Part shown: one piece after another, positions 1-8,886 of the stretch
Numbering within the stretch: the first letter of the stretch is position 1
Layout: each line of letters opens with the position of its first letter
Origin: an uncultured Oscillibacter sp.
Lineage (GTDB): Bacteria; Bacillota; Clostridia; Oscillospirales; Oscillospiraceae
Direction: 5' to 3'
Assembly (NCBI GenBank): GCA_905234565.1
Contig: CAJOHW010000002.1
Span: 15,781 to 77,484, forward strand
Length of the DNA stretch: 61,704 bases
Notes under the pieces: model-generated
The model's input: the letters and a program-made list of their open reading frames with translations, nothing else
Told to the model about the DNA's origin: nothing
Database searches by the model: none
Position numbers and translations under genes: made by a program

Positions 1-33
1 TGATTATAGCATATCCCGTCCCGCTTGTCCACG

Positions 34-61
34 CATATTTCCATCCTTGCCCGCATAGGCT
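34..61 (+). promoter_or_regulatory. candidate sigma-E-type promoter of spoIID
   Basis: ATATT (35-39) is followed after 14 nt by CATAGGCT (54-61), which resembles the mother-cell sigma-E pattern (ATA-type -35, CATA-type -10). The 13-mer at 52-64 recurs exactly on the minus strand upstream of cwlJ. spoIID belongs to the sigma-E regulon in Bacillus, which fits. No transcript data. Confidence 0.4.
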
Positions 62-84
62 GGGCAAATCAGGAGGTGCGGTCC

Positions 85-1191
85 ATGGGAAAGATGATTC
101 CGCCGCCGGGGAGGCGGCGCGGAGACAGCCGGGAGAGCCGGCGGATTTTCGGGGCATCCGTCCTGGTCCTGGCGGCCATTTTCCTGCCGCCCCTGTCAGC
201 CCGGACCCTGCCCCCAGACGCCCCGCCGCCGACGGAGACGATCCCCCAGGCGGAGACGCAGATCCCATCCTCGGAGGCAAACGCGGAAAACATCCAGACA
301 GCGGAGACACCCTGGGAGCCGGGAGATTCCCAGCGGGACCGGGAGCGGCGGCTGCGGGTGCTGATCCACACCAGCGGAGAGGTGGCGGAGATGGACCTGG
401 GCACCTATCTTGCGGGGGTACTGCGGGGAGAGATGCCGGCGTCCTTTGAAGCGGAGGCTCTGAAGGCCCAGGCCGCCGCCGCCCGGACCTATACCTGGTA
501 TATGCTCCGCACCGGCGGCAAGCACGGCGGTACCGCCGATATCTGCACGGATTCCCGCTGCTGCCAGGCTTACCAGTCGGAGGCGGCCTTTCGGGAGAGT
601 TGGGGCAGCAAGGGAGAGGCGTATGAACAGAAAATCGAGGACGCCGTGTCCGCCACCGATGGCGCGGTGATGCTCTACGGCGGACAGCCGGTGCTGGCGG
701 TGTTCCACTCCTCCTCCGCCGGCCTCACCCGCACGGCGGGGGATGTGTGGTCCGGGGACCAGCCCTATCTGCGTCCGGTGTCCTCTCCGGAGCGGGAGGA
801 CAGCGTGCCGAACTATTATAGCCGCGAGACGTTCACCGCCGCCCAGTTCCGGGAGAAGGTCCTGGCGGCCTATCCAAATGCGGACCTGTCCGGCCCCGTA
901 GACCGGTGGCTGACGGACGCGGTACGGGATGAGGCGGGCAGTGTGGTGACGCTGCGGGTGGGGGGCGTAGAGATCCAGGGCAGCAAACTGCGCTCCGCCC
1001 TGGGACTGCGCTCCGCCTGCTTCACCTGGGAGGTCGGGGACGGCTCTATCGTATTCTACGTCACGGGCTACGGCCACGGCGTAGGCATGAGCCAGTACGG
1101 GGCCAACCAGATGGCGAAAGACGGCGCGTCCTGGCAGGAGATTCTGCGCCACTACTATACCGGCGTGGAGATCGGGGCCTATCCGCCGTAA
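85..1191 (+). CDS. spoIID: SpoIID, stage II sporulation peptidoglycan lytic transglycosylase
   Basis: SpoIID is a membrane-anchored lytic transglycosylase that, with SpoIIM and SpoIIP, remodels septal peptidoglycan and drives engulfment. The 368-aa product has a basic N-terminus, one membrane segment (about residues 20-38), a Pro/Glu-rich linker and the SpoIID/LytB domain from about residue 90. GEMP at about 115-118 carries the expected catalytic Glu, and the C-terminus has the GHGVGMSQYGA motif. The start is the ATG at 85 because AGGAGGT lies just upstream at 71; an in-frame ATG at 25 has no ribosome site. Bacillus SpoIID is of similar length. No spoIIM, spoIIP or spoIIQ gene is adjacent. 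Confidence 0.9.
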   Translation: MGKMIPPPGRRRGDSRESRRIFGASVLVLAAIFLPPLSARTLPPDAPPPTETIPQAETQIPSSEANAENIQTAETPWEPGDSQRDRERRLRVLIHTSGEVAEMDLGTYLAGVLRGEMPASFEAEALKAQAAAARTYTWYMLRTGGKHGGTADICTDSRCCQAYQSEAAFRESWGSKGEAYEQKIEDAVSATDGAVMLYGGQPVLAVFHSSSAGLTRTAGDVWSGDQPYLRPVSSPEREDSVPNYYSRETFTAAQFREKVLAAYPNADLSGPVDRWLTDAVRDEAGSVVTLRVGGVEIQGSKLRSALGLRSACFTWEVGDGSIVFYVTGYGHGVGMSQYGANQMAKDGASWQEILRHYYTGVEIGAYPP

Positions 1192-1228
1192 AACGGCGGG
1201 TACACAGAAGCAGGGCATAAAAACGGGA

Positions 1229-1257
1229 TTGCGGGACAGACGGAAATGTGGTAAACT
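1229..1257 (+). promoter_or_regulatory. sigma-A promoter for the nitroreductase gene
   Basis: TTGCGG (1229-1234), a 17-nt spacer and TAAACT (1252-1257) lie 32 nt upstream of the start codon. With only 42-47 nt between the nitroreductase and pyrC, this promoter may also feed the pyrimidine operon. Confidence 0.6.
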
Positions 1258-1289
1258 GGGGGTATCTTTGAGGTAAGGAGAGATCTTCC

Positions 1290-1802
1290 ATGGATTTTGC
1301 CCCGTTGTCGAAAGCCCGGTACTCTTTGCGCAAGTTCCGTGACCAGGCTGTGGAGCCAGAGAAACTGGAACTCATTTTGGAGGCCGGGCGCAATGCCCCC
1401 ACCGCCCACAACTTCCAGCCCCAGCGGTTTCTGGTCCTCCAGTCCCCGGAGGCTCTGGAAAAGGCGGACAGCTGCACCGGCTCCCATTTCCATCCCCCTG
1501 TGATGCTGGTGGTAGCCTACGATCCCGCCGTGTCCTGGAAGCGGGAGAACGACGGCAAGGACCACGGGGAGATCGACGCCGCCATTGCCGCCACACAGAT
1601 GATGCTTCAGGCGGCGGATCTGGGGCTGGGCACCACCTATGTGGGGATGTTCCAGGCGGACAAGCTGGTGGATTCCTTCCCGGAGCTTGCGGGACTGGTG
1701 CCTGTGGCGCTGCTGCCCCTGGGGTATCCGGCGGAGGGGGCCAGACCCTCCCGGCTTCATGAGGACCGCCGTCCCATGGCGGAGCTTGTCAAGTATTTAT
1801 AA
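1290..1802 (+). CDS. nitroreductase family FMN-dependent oxidoreductase
   Basis: This 170-aa protein belongs to the small nitroreductase family, flavin enzymes that pass electrons from NAD(P)H to nitro compounds, quinones or other acceptors as homodimers. The N-terminal ARYSLRKF motif and the NAPTAHNFQP stretch (about residues 36-45) match the FMN-phosphate-binding segments, and GLGTTYVG near residue 115 is the usual second family motif. TAAGGAG lies about 10 nt before the ATG. The natural substrate cannot be read from sequence. It sits directly upstream of the pyrimidine genes, with no terminator between. Confidence 0.8.
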   Translation: MDFAPLSKARYSLRKFRDQAVEPEKLELILEAGRNAPTAHNFQPQRFLVLQSPEALEKADSCTGSHFHPPVMLVVAYDPAVSWKRENDGKDHGEIDAAIAATQMMLQAADLGLGTTYVGMFQADKLVDSFPELAGLVPVALLPLGYPAEGARPSRLHEDRRPMAELVKYL

Positions 1803-1849
1803 GAACAATCAAAATAAGAAAACAAAGTGGATAAAAGGGGGGATTGGCT

Positions 1850-3121
1850 GTGAAATCTCTGCTGTACGGCGGGACCGTATTCCGGAACGGACAGCTGGAA
1901 CGGGCGGACTTACTGTTAGAACGGGACCGGATCGCCGCTGTGGACGGCGTGTGCGGGGCAGGATGGGACCTTACAGGACTTTTGATTGTCCCGGGATTTG
2001 TGGATGTCCACGTCCATCTGCGCCAGCCGGGTTATGAGGAGAAAGAGACCATCGCCTCCGGTACCGCCGCCGCCGCTGCGGGCGGTTATACCACGGTCTG
2101 CGCCATGCCGAACCTGAACCCCGTGCCGGACAGCCGGGAACACCTGGCGGTACAGCAGAGGTGGATCCGCCGGGACGCCCAGGTGCGGGTTCTGCCCTAC
2201 GGGGCCATTACCCAGAGGGAACAGGGTCAAGTCCTGTCGGACATGGTTGCTCTGGCCCCGGACGTGATTGGCTTTTCTGACGACGGCCGGGGGGTTCAGT
2301 CCCGGGAGCTCATGCGTCAGGCCATGCTCCTTGCCAAATCCCTGGACAGGCCCATTGTGGCCCACTGTGAGGACGAGTCCCTGCTGCCCCAGGGCTGGGC
2401 GGTACACGAGGGAGAGGCGTCCCGGCGCTTTGGGCTTCCCGGAAACCCCTCCGACAGCGAGTGGCGGCAGGTGGAGCGGGATCTGACCCTGGTGGAGGAG
2501 ACGGGATGCCGGTACCATGTGTGCCATGTGTCCACCCGGGAGAGCGTGGCGCTGATCCGGGCGGCAAAGCGGCAGGGCCTCCACGTAACCTGTGAGACGG
2601 CCCCCCACTACCTGTGCCTGTGCGACGGGGACCTCTTTGACGACGGGCGGTTTAAGATGAACCCGCCTATCCGGTCCCCCCAGGACCGGGAGGCTCTGAT
2701 CCAGGGCCTTTTAGACGGTACCATCGACTGTATCGCCACGGATCACGCCCCCCACACCCAAGCGGAGAAATCCGGGGGACTGGGACACAGCCTCAACGGT
2801 GTGGTGGGGTTGGAGACGGCCTTCCCGGTGCTGTACACCCGCCTGGTCCGGGCCGGACAGATGCCCTTTGAGATCCTGCTCCGGGCGCTGTGCGTCCGTC
2901 CCCGGGAGATCTTCGGTTTGGAGGGCGGCAGTCTGGACCCGGGGGATCCGGCGGATTTGACCGTGCTGGACCTGGACCACCCCCACCGGATCAACGCCGG
3001 GTCCTTCCGCTCCCTGGGCCGCTCCACTCCCTTTGACGGCTGGGAGGTGTCCGCCGCCGTGGTCATGACCTTCTGCGGCGGTGAGGTGGTGTACGACAAC
3101 CAGTCAGGAGACGCGCTGTGA
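1850..3121 (+). CDS. pyrC: dihydroorotase (PyrC)
   Basis: Catalyses reversible cyclisation of N-carbamoyl-aspartate to dihydroorotate, step three of UMP synthesis. The 423-aa amidohydrolase has the metal motif DVHVHLRQPG (about 52-61), HCED, the HVSTRES histidine and a DHAPH segment carrying the catalytic Asp. The start is taken as GTG at 1850, seven bases after a GGGGGG ribosome site; an in-frame TTG at 1844 is too close to that site. It is the first gene of a seven-gene pyr operon and its stop overlaps the pyrK start (GTGA). No PyrR-type attenuator is visible upstream. Confidence 0.93.
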   Translation: MKSLLYGGTVFRNGQLERADLLLERDRIAAVDGVCGAGWDLTGLLIVPGFVDVHVHLRQPGYEEKETIASGTAAAAAGGYTTVCAMPNLNPVPDSREHLAVQQRWIRRDAQVRVLPYGAITQREQGQVLSDMVALAPDVIGFSDDGRGVQSRELMRQAMLLAKSLDRPIVAHCEDESLLPQGWAVHEGEASRRFGLPGNPSDSEWRQVERDLTLVEETGCRYHVCHVSTRESVALIRAAKRQGLHVTCETAPHYLCLCDGDLFDDGRFKMNPPIRSPQDREALIQGLLDGTIDCIATDHAPHTQAEKSGGLGHSLNGVVGLETAFPVLYTRLVRAGQMPFEILLRALCVRPREIFGLEGGSLDPGDPADLTVLDLDHPHRINAGSFRSLGRSTPFDGWEVSAAVVMTFCGGEVVYDNQSGDAL

Positions 3122-3858
3122 GGCAGACAACCTTTACAATTCAAGGTACCCGGGCGCTTGCGCCGGAGGTGTGGGAGATGACCTTAGAAGGGGACACCTC
3201 CGGCATCACGTCGCCGGGACAGTTTGTGAACATTGCCCTGCCGGGACGGTTTTTGCGCCGTCCCGTCTCCGTGTGTACCTGGACGGCGGATGCTTTGACC
3301 CTGCTGGTCCGGGAACTGGGGGAGGGCACCCGGGAACTGGTGCGGTTCCCTGTCGGAACGGCTCTGGATCTCCTGACGGGCCTGGGCAATGGCTTTTCGG
3401 TGTCCGCCATTCCGGACCGGGGAGGGATCTTGGCGGGAGGCGGCATCGGCATCGCGCCTCTGTACGGCCTTGCCCGGAAACTGCGAAGGCGGGGGACGCC
3501 GGTGACAGCGGCCCTGGGCTTTCGGACCGGGGCGGAGGCCTTTTACGTGGAAGAATTTGCGGCCTTGGGCTGTGAGGTACTGGTTTCCACGGAGGACGGC
3601 AGTCTGGGGAGTAAGGGCTTTGTGACGGACCTGCTCTCGTCCAGACAAGAGGACACCTATGTCTGCTGCTGCGGCCCCCTGCCCATGCTGAAGGCGGTCC
3701 ACGCCCTGCCCCATTTGACCGGAGGACAGTTCAGCCTGGAAGCCCGCATGGGCTGTGGGTTCGGGGCCTGTATGGGCTGTTCCCTTTCCACCTGGGAGGG
3801 ACCAAAACGGGTGTGCCGGGAGGGGCCGGTGTTTGCCTGGGAGGAACTGTTATGGTAG
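3118..3858 (+). CDS. pyrK: dihydroorotate dehydrogenase electron transfer subunit (PyrK)
   Basis: PyrK carries FAD and a [2Fe-2S] cluster and passes electrons from the FMN of PyrD to NAD+ in type 1B dihydroorotate dehydrogenase. The 246-aa product shows the FAD-binding RRPVSVC motif (about 44-50), a nucleotide-binding GGGIGIAPLYG segment and a C-terminal cysteine cluster CGFGACMGC followed by KRVC that binds the iron-sulfur centre. The GTG start overlaps the pyrC stop, and its own end overlaps pyrD by 7 nt, as expected for subunits made together. Confidence 0.93.
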   Translation: MRQTTFTIQGTRALAPEVWEMTLEGDTSGITSPGQFVNIALPGRFLRRPVSVCTWTADALTLLVRELGEGTRELVRFPVGTALDLLTGLGNGFSVSAIPDRGGILAGGGIGIAPLYGLARKLRRRGTPVTAALGFRTGAEAFYVEEFAALGCEVLVSTEDGSLGSKGFVTDLLSSRQEDTYVCCCGPLPMLKAVHALPHLTGGQFSLEARMGCGFGACMGCSLSTWEGPKRVCREGPVFAWEELLW

Positions 3859-4766
3859 ACTTGGGCGTGGTTTTGGCGGGGGTAACCCTGAAAAACCCCG
3901 TGATCCCGGCTTCCGGCACCTTTGGCTACGGGCGGGAGTTTGGGGAACTCTACGATCTCAACTGTTTGGGGGCCTTCTCCTGGAAGGGCACCACCGCCCA
4001 GCCCAGGACGGGGAATCCCCTGCCCCGGATCGCGGAGACGCCCTGTGGAATGCTCAACGCCATCGGCCTGCAAAACCCCGGCATTGACGCCGTCATTGCC
4101 CGGGAACTGCCCCACATCCGGCGGATTTTCCAGGGCCCGGTGATTGCCAACATCGGCGGGGCAACCGTGGAGGAGTACGGAGAGAACTGCCGAAAATTGG
4201 AGGACGCGGAGGCGGTTGCCCTTTACGAGCTGAACATCTCCTGCCCCAACGTCCACGCCGGAGGGCGGAACTTCGGTTCTGACCCCAAGTCCGCCGCGGA
4301 GGTGACGGCGGCGGTAAAAAAGGCGGTGGGGAAACCGGTCTTTGTGAAGCTGTCCCCCAACGTGGGGGACATCGGGGAGATTGCCCGGGTCTGCGAGGAC
4401 GCCGGGGCGGACGGGCTGTGCCTCATCAACACCCTCTTGGGAATGCGGATTGACCTGCAAACCCGCCGCCCGGTGCTGGCCAACCGGACCGGAGGGCTGT
4501 CCGGCCCCGCTGTGTTTCCCGTGGCGCTGCGGATGGTGTGGGAGGTCTATGAGGCGGTGAAAATCCCCATCATTGGCTGCGGCGGTGTCACCACGGCGGA
4601 GGACGCGGTGGAGATGATGCTGGCGGGGGCCGCCGCCGTGGAGGTGGGTGCCGCCAATCTGCGGGATCCGTACGCCTGCAAAACCATCGTGGAGACCCTG
4701 CCCGCCGTGTGCGAACGGCTGGGCGTAAAGCGGATTCGGGACCTGACAGGAGGTGCCCATAGATGA
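3852..4766 (+). CDS. pyrD: dihydroorotate dehydrogenase, type 1B catalytic subunit (PyrD)
   Basis: Oxidises dihydroorotate to orotate using FMN and, with PyrK, NAD+. The 304-aa TIM-barrel protein has the NISCPNVHAGG segment containing the candidate catalytic cysteine, the substrate region NAIGLQNPG, and the glycine-rich phosphate site GCGGVTT. The ATG at 3852 is chosen over an upstream in-frame ATG at 3813, which lies deep inside pyrK, because a GAGGAA ribosome site precedes it and the protein then begins at the normal family position. It overlaps pyrF by 4 nt. Confidence 0.93.
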   Translation: MVDLGVVLAGVTLKNPVIPASGTFGYGREFGELYDLNCLGAFSWKGTTAQPRTGNPLPRIAETPCGMLNAIGLQNPGIDAVIARELPHIRRIFQGPVIANIGGATVEEYGENCRKLEDAEAVALYELNISCPNVHAGGRNFGSDPKSAAEVTAAVKKAVGKPVFVKLSPNVGDIGEIARVCEDAGADGLCLINTLLGMRIDLQTRRPVLANRTGGLSGPAVFPVALRMVWEVYEAVKIPIIGCGGVTTAEDAVEMMLAGAAAVEVGAANLRDPYACKTIVETLPAVCERLGVKRIRDLTGGAHR

Positions 4767-5470
4767 GGAAGAAGGACGTGATTGTGGCCCTGGACTTTCC
4801 CGGAAAGGGGGAGGCTCTGGGGTTTTTGGACGGCTTCCCCGATGGGGAGCGGCCCTTTGTGAAAGTCGGCATGGAATTGTTCTACGCCGCGGGCCCCGAT
4901 ATGGTCCGGCTTTTGAAGGACCGGGGACACCGGGTATTTTTAGATTTGAAACTCCACGACATCCCCACTACGGTGCGGCGGACCATGAAAGTCCTCTCCT
5001 CTCTGGGGGCGGACATGGTGAACCTCCACGCGGCGGGGGGCAGCGCCATGATGCGGGCCGCCTTGGAGGGTTTGGGAGAGGTGGAAGGGCGTCCCCTGGT
5101 GATTGCTGTCACCCAGCTCACCAGCACGGACGCCCAGACCCTCCGGCAGGAACTGCTGATTGAGACCCCTATGGCGGAGGCAGTGCGGTCCTACGCCCAG
5201 AACGCCGCACGGTGCGGCCTGGACGGAGTGGTGTGTTCCCCCTTAGAAGCCGCCGCCATCCACGCCCAGTGCGGAGAGGATTTCCTCACTGTCACCCCGG
5301 GCATCCGGTTTGCGGAGGGGGAGGCGGGGGATCAAAAGCGGATCCTGACGCCGGAACAGGCGGCTCAGGCCGGGTGTGACTTCATCGTGGTGGGACGGCC
5401 CATTACCCGGGCCGCCAATCCCCTGGATGCCTACCGGCGCTGTGTGAGAGAATTCGGAGGTACCCCATGA
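4763..5470 (+). CDS. pyrF: orotidine 5'-phosphate decarboxylase (PyrF)
   Basis: Decarboxylates OMP to UMP, the last step of the pathway. The 235-aa protein has the N-terminal VALDFPGKGEAL segment and the diagnostic DLKLHDIPTT motif (about residues 60-69) with the catalytic Asp-Lys-Asp network. The C-terminal phosphate site is VVGRPITRA. Length is normal for the family. Start and stop both overlap neighbours by 4 nt (ATGA), indicating translational coupling with pyrD and pyrE. Confidence 0.93.
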   Translation: MRKKDVIVALDFPGKGEALGFLDGFPDGERPFVKVGMELFYAAGPDMVRLLKDRGHRVFLDLKLHDIPTTVRRTMKVLSSLGADMVNLHAAGGSAMMRAALEGLGEVEGRPLVIAVTQLTSTDAQTLRQELLIETPMAEAVRSYAQNAARCGLDGVVCSPLEAAAIHAQCGEDFLTVTPGIRFAEGEAGDQKRILTPEQAAQAGCDFIVVGRPITRAANPLDAYRRCVREFGGTP

Positions 5471-6126
5471 GAGAGCTGGAAAAAACCATCGCCCGGGACC
5501 TGCTGTCCATCGGGGCGGTGTTTCTGCGGCCGGAACAGCCCTTCACCTGGGCATCCGGCATCCAAAGCCCCATCTACTGCGACAACCGCCTGATCCTCAC
5601 GGCCCCCGCCGTGCGAAACCGGGTGGAGGCGGGACTGGCGGAACTGATCCGACAGTGCTATCCCACAGCGGAGGTCCTCATGGGCACCGCCACCGCCGGC
5701 ATCGCCCACGCCGCCATTGTGGGCCATCTGACGGGCCTGCCCATGGGCTATGTCCGCTCCTCCGGCAAGGACCACGGGCGGCAGAACCGCATTGAGGGAC
5801 GGCTGGACCGGGGAGCCAAAACCGTGGTGGTGGAGGATCTGATCTCCACGGGGGGAAGCTGTATCGAAGTGGTCCAGGCCCTGCGGGAGGCGGGAGCGGA
5901 GGTGCTGGGCATCGCCGCCATCTTCACCTACGGCCTGCGCAAGGGCCGGGAGCGTTTGGACGCCGCCGGTGTGCGCTGGGAGTGCCTGACGAATTTCGAC
6001 GCGGTGTGCGCCGCGGCGGCGGAGGAAGGGCGGATTCTCCCGGAGGATCTGGACCGGCTGTCCCGGTTCCGGGACAACCCGGAGGACCCGGGCTGGAAGG
6101 AGGTTAGGCCATGCCAAGACACCTGA
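5467..6126 (+). CDS. pyrE: orotate phosphoribosyltransferase (PyrE)
   Basis: Joins orotate to PRPP to form OMP. The 219-aa product has the PRPP-binding loop VVVEDLISTGGS (about residues 120-131) and the flexible-loop segment SSGKDHGRQN that covers the active site. Start is the ATG overlapping the pyrF stop after AGGTACCCC. Its 3' end overlaps pyrB by 16 nt. Confidence 0.93.
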   Translation: MRELEKTIARDLLSIGAVFLRPEQPFTWASGIQSPIYCDNRLILTAPAVRNRVEAGLAELIRQCYPTAEVLMGTATAGIAHAAIVGHLTGLPMGYVRSSGKDHGRQNRIEGRLDRGAKTVVVEDLISTGGSCIEVVQALREAGAEVLGIAAIFTYGLRKGRERLDAAGVRWECLTNFDAVCAAAAEEGRILPEDLDRLSRFRDNPEDPGWKEVRPCQDT

Positions 6127-7064
6127 TCGACATTACGGACCTGACGGTGGGGGAGATCGACGGTCTGATTGCCACGGCGGAGGACATTCTGTCCCACCCG
6201 GCGGCGTATCAGGACGCCTGCCAGCGCCGTCAGCTGGCCACTCTGTTTTTTGAGCCGTCCACACGGACCCGGCTGTCCTTTGAGTCCGCCATGCTGTCTC
6301 TGGGGGGCAGCGTACTGGGGTTCTCCTCCGCCCAGTCCAGTTCCGCCGCCAAGGGGGAGACGGTGGGGGACACGGTCCGCACCGTCAGCTGCTACGCGGA
6401 CATCATCGCCATGCGGCACCCTCGGGAGGGGGCCCCCTACGCCGCCGCCCAGGTGTCGGAGGTGCCGGTCATCAACGCCGGGGACGGGGGCCACAACCAC
6501 CCCACCCAGACCCTGACGGATCTTCTGACCCTCCACCGGGAAAAGGGGCGTTTGGGAGGCTTTACGGTAGGCTTTTGCGGGGACTTGAAATTTGGCCGCA
6601 CAGTCCACTCCCTGGTGAATGCCCTGTCCCGCTATGGGGACATCCGCTATGATTTCATCTCCCCCGTGGAGCTGAAACTGCCCCGGTATGTGAAGGAGGA
6701 GGCCCTGAAAAAACGGGGGATCCCCTACTCCCAGACCACGGACTTGGAAGAGGTGCTTCCGGAACTGGACGTGCTGTATATGACCCGGGTCCAGCGGGAG
6801 CGGTTTTTCAACGAGGAGGACTATCTGCGCTTAAAGGACAGCTATGTCCTCACCCCCGCGAAACTGGCGCGTGCCCGGCAGGACCTGTCCATCCTCCATC
6901 CCCTGCCCCGGGTCAACGAGATCACCGCGGCGGTGGACCGGGATCCCCGGGCGGCCTACTGGCGGCAGGTCCGGAACGGAAAGTTTATCCGCATGGCCTT
7001 GATACTGCTTCTTCTGGGCCTGTCTCCGGGAAACGGCGGAGGGGAGGGCGTCTATGAACATTGA
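6111..7064 (+). CDS. pyrB: aspartate carbamoyltransferase catalytic subunit (PyrB)
   Basis: Condenses carbamoyl phosphate with aspartate, the committed pyrimidine step. The 317-aa protein contains the carbamoyl-phosphate motif STRTRLSFE (about 50-58), DGGHNHPTQ and the C-terminal HPLPRVNEI segment. AAGGAGG just before the ATG supports this start inside the pyrE end. It overlaps pyrI by 11 nt, so the enzyme is expected to be the allosteric PyrB-PyrI holoenzyme rather than a PyrB-only trimer. Confidence 0.94.
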   Translation: MPRHLIDITDLTVGEIDGLIATAEDILSHPAAYQDACQRRQLATLFFEPSTRTRLSFESAMLSLGGSVLGFSSAQSSSAAKGETVGDTVRTVSCYADIIAMRHPREGAPYAAAQVSEVPVINAGDGGHNHPTQTLTDLLTLHREKGRLGGFTVGFCGDLKFGRTVHSLVNALSRYGDIRYDFISPVELKLPRYVKEEALKKRGIPYSQTTDLEEVLPELDVLYMTRVQRERFFNEEDYLRLKDSYVLTPAKLARARQDLSILHPLPRVNEITAAVDRDPRAAYWRQVRNGKFIRMALILLLLGLSPGNGGGEGVYEH

Positions 7065-7482
7065 CAGCATCCGCAACGGCGTGGTGTTGGACCACATCCA
7101 GGCGGGAAAGAGCATGGAGATCTACCGCTACCTTCGGTTCAATGAACTGGACTGCTCCGTGGCCATTATCAAAAACGCCCGCAGCGCCCGATTGGGGAAG
7201 AAAGACATCATCAAAATCGACTCCCCCATGGATTTGGACCTGGATGTGCTGGGCTATATCGACCCGGACATCACCGTGAATCTCATCCGGGACGGAGTGC
7301 GGGTTGAGAAAAAGCACCTGGAACTGCCGGAGAAGATCGTCAACGTCATCCACTGCCGGAATCCCCGGTGCATCACCATGGAGGAGCCCCAGCTGGACGC
7401 CGTGTTCCTTCTCAGCGACCCGGAACGCCGGGCCTACCGCTGCGCCTACTGCGATACCCCCAGCGACAAAAAACAGTTTTAA
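7054..7482 (+). CDS. pyrI: aspartate carbamoyltransferase regulatory subunit (PyrI)
   Basis: PyrI binds nucleotide effectors and holds PyrB trimers together through a structural zinc. The 142-aa product has the N-terminal allosteric domain and a C-terminal zinc domain with the pattern CRNPRC and, about 38 residues on, CAYC. It closes the pyr operon. The next gene, ackA, has its own promoter. Confidence 0.93.
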   Translation: MNIDSIRNGVVLDHIQAGKSMEIYRYLRFNELDCSVAIIKNARSARLGKKDIIKIDSPMDLDLDVLGYIDPDITVNLIRDGVRVEKKHLELPEKIVNVIHCRNPRCITMEEPQLDAVFLLSDPERRAYRCAYCDTPSDKKQF

Positions 7483-7506
7483 TTCCCCTTGACGGGAAAA
7501 AGGGCC

Positions 7507-7534
7507 TTGCCACGCCGGGAATCTCTGGTATAAT
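7507..7534 (+). promoter_or_regulatory. sigma-A promoter of ackA
   Basis: TTGCCA (7507-7512), a 16-nt spacer and TATAAT (7529-7534), with TG one base before the -10 (extended -10), lie about 60 nt upstream of the ackA start. Confidence 0.65.
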
Positions 7535-7594
7535 AAACCTTAAGAAACGGCGCCACTCACAGCGGTGCCAACAAAAAAAGGAGTCGAGGGAAAC

Positions 7595-8797
7595 ATGAAC
7601 ATTCTGGTGATCAACGCGGGCAGTTCCTCCCTGAAGTACCAGCTTCTGGACCCGGATACCGGGAAGCTGCTGGCAAAGGGCCTTTGCGAGCGCATCGGCA
7701 TCGATGGAAAATTCACCTATAAGCCCCAGATCTCCGGCAAAACCGGCAAAGACGCGGCGGATGTGTCCATGCCCACCCACGCGGAGGCCATCCAGGCCGT
7801 GCTGGACGCCCTGGTGGACAGGGAAAACGGCGTCATCGGCTCCATGAAGGAGATCGGCGCCGTGGGCCACCGGGTGGTCCACGGAGGCGAGGCCTTCAAC
7901 AAGTCCGTCCTCATTACGGACGAGGTCCTCAAAGCCATTGAGGACTGCATCCCCCTGGCCCCCCTCCACAACCCCGCCAACCTGACCGGCATCCGGGCCT
8001 GCCAGAGCGTGTGCCCGGGAGTGCCCAACGTGGCGGTGTTCGACACAGCCTTCCATCAGACCATGCCCCCCAAGGCTTATATGTACGCCCTGCCCTATGA
8101 GTACTATGAAAAGGACAAGGTCCGCCGCTACGGCTTCCACGGCACCTCCCACAAATACGTGGCAGGCCGGGCCGCCGCCATGCTGGGAAAGAAGATCGAG
8201 GACGTGAAGCTCATTTCCTGCCACCTGGGCAACGGCTCCTCCGTCACCGCCGTGGACGGCGGAAAGAGCGTGGACACCTCCATGGGCTTTACGCCGCTGG
8301 CGGGCGTCCCCATGGGCACCCGATCCGGGGACCTGGACGCGGGGATTTTGCAGTACCTCATGAACAAGTACGGCCTGAACATCGATGAGATGCTCAATAT
8401 TCTCAACAAGAAGTCCGGCGTCCAGGGCGTCTCCGGCGTCAGTTCCGACTTCCGGGATCTGACCGAAGCCTTCCAGAAGGGCAACGCCCGGGCGGGCCTG
8501 GCCGTGGATCTCTTTAACTACGGCGTGCGCAAACTCATCGGCGCGTATGCCGCCGCCATGGGCGGCGTGGACGCCATCATCTTCACCGCCGGCGTGGGAG
8601 AGAACAGCGCCGCCCAGCGCATGGACATCGCCTCCGGTCTGGAGTTCATGGGCGTGAAGATGGACCCGGAGGCCAACAAGGCCCGGGGCAAGGAGGCCGT
8701 CATCTCCGCCGCCGACTCCCCGGTGAAGGTCCTCCTGATCCCCACCAATGAGGAGCTTATGATTGCCATGGATACAGCGGCGATTGTGAAGGGATAA
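7595..8797 (+). CDS. ackA: acetate kinase (AckA)
   Basis: Transfers phosphate between acetyl phosphate and ADP, giving ATP during fermentation. The 400-aa protein has all family landmarks: [11 protein letters not shown] at the N-terminus, [39 protein letters not shown] and GVGENS near the C-terminus. The ATG at 7595 follows GAGTCGAGGG and begins exactly at the family start; an in-frame ATG at 7565 would add ten unrelated residues. pta is not adjacent, and no Rex-operator-like palindrome was recognised at the promoter. Confidence 0.95.
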   Translation: MNILVINAGSSSLKYQLLDPDTGKLLAKGLCERIGIDGKFTYKPQISGKTGKDAADVSMPTHAEAIQAVLDALVDRENGVIGSMKEIGAVGHRVVHGGEAFNKSVLITDEVLKAIEDCIPLAPLHNPANLTGIRACQSVCPGVPNVAVFDTAFHQTMPPKAYMYALPYEYYEKDKVRRYGFHGTSHKYVAGRAAAMLGKKIEDVKLISCHLGNGSSVTAVDGGKSVDTSMGFTPLAGVPMGTRSGDLDAGILQYLMNKYGLNIDEMLNILNKKSGVQGVSGVSSDFRDLTEAFQKGNARAGLAVDLFNYGVRKLIGAYAAAMGGVDAIIFTAGVGENSAAQRMDIASGLEFMGVKMDPEANKARGKEAVISAADSPVKVLLIPTNEELMIAMDTAAIVKG

Positions 8798-8824
8798 GAG
8801 GCCGCGAATACGTATCAGCATGGA

Positions 8825-8861
8825 ATTGTGCCGGGGCGGAGGGCGTCCGTCCCGGCACAAT
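8825..8861 (+). terminator. probable terminator of ackA
   Basis: An 11-bp perfect stem (ATTGTGCCGGG at 8825-8835 with its complement at 8851-8861) is followed by a short GTTTCCTT tract. The weak U run leaves some doubt. Confidence 0.5.
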
Positions 8862-8886
8862 GTTTCCTTAGGAGGAAGGATGCAAA

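Noticed and set aside
1803-1849. PyrR-type attenuator before pyrC
   Set aside because: The gap is only 47 nt, A-rich, and has no hairpin or T-run.
7483-7594. Rex operator at the ackA promoter
   Set aside because: No TTGTGA/TCACAA-type inverted repeat was found around 7507-7534.
7412-8860. 482-codon minus-strand open frame over ackA
   Set aside because: Antisense shadow of a strongly conserved acetate kinase; composition is His/Val/Gly-rich without motifs.
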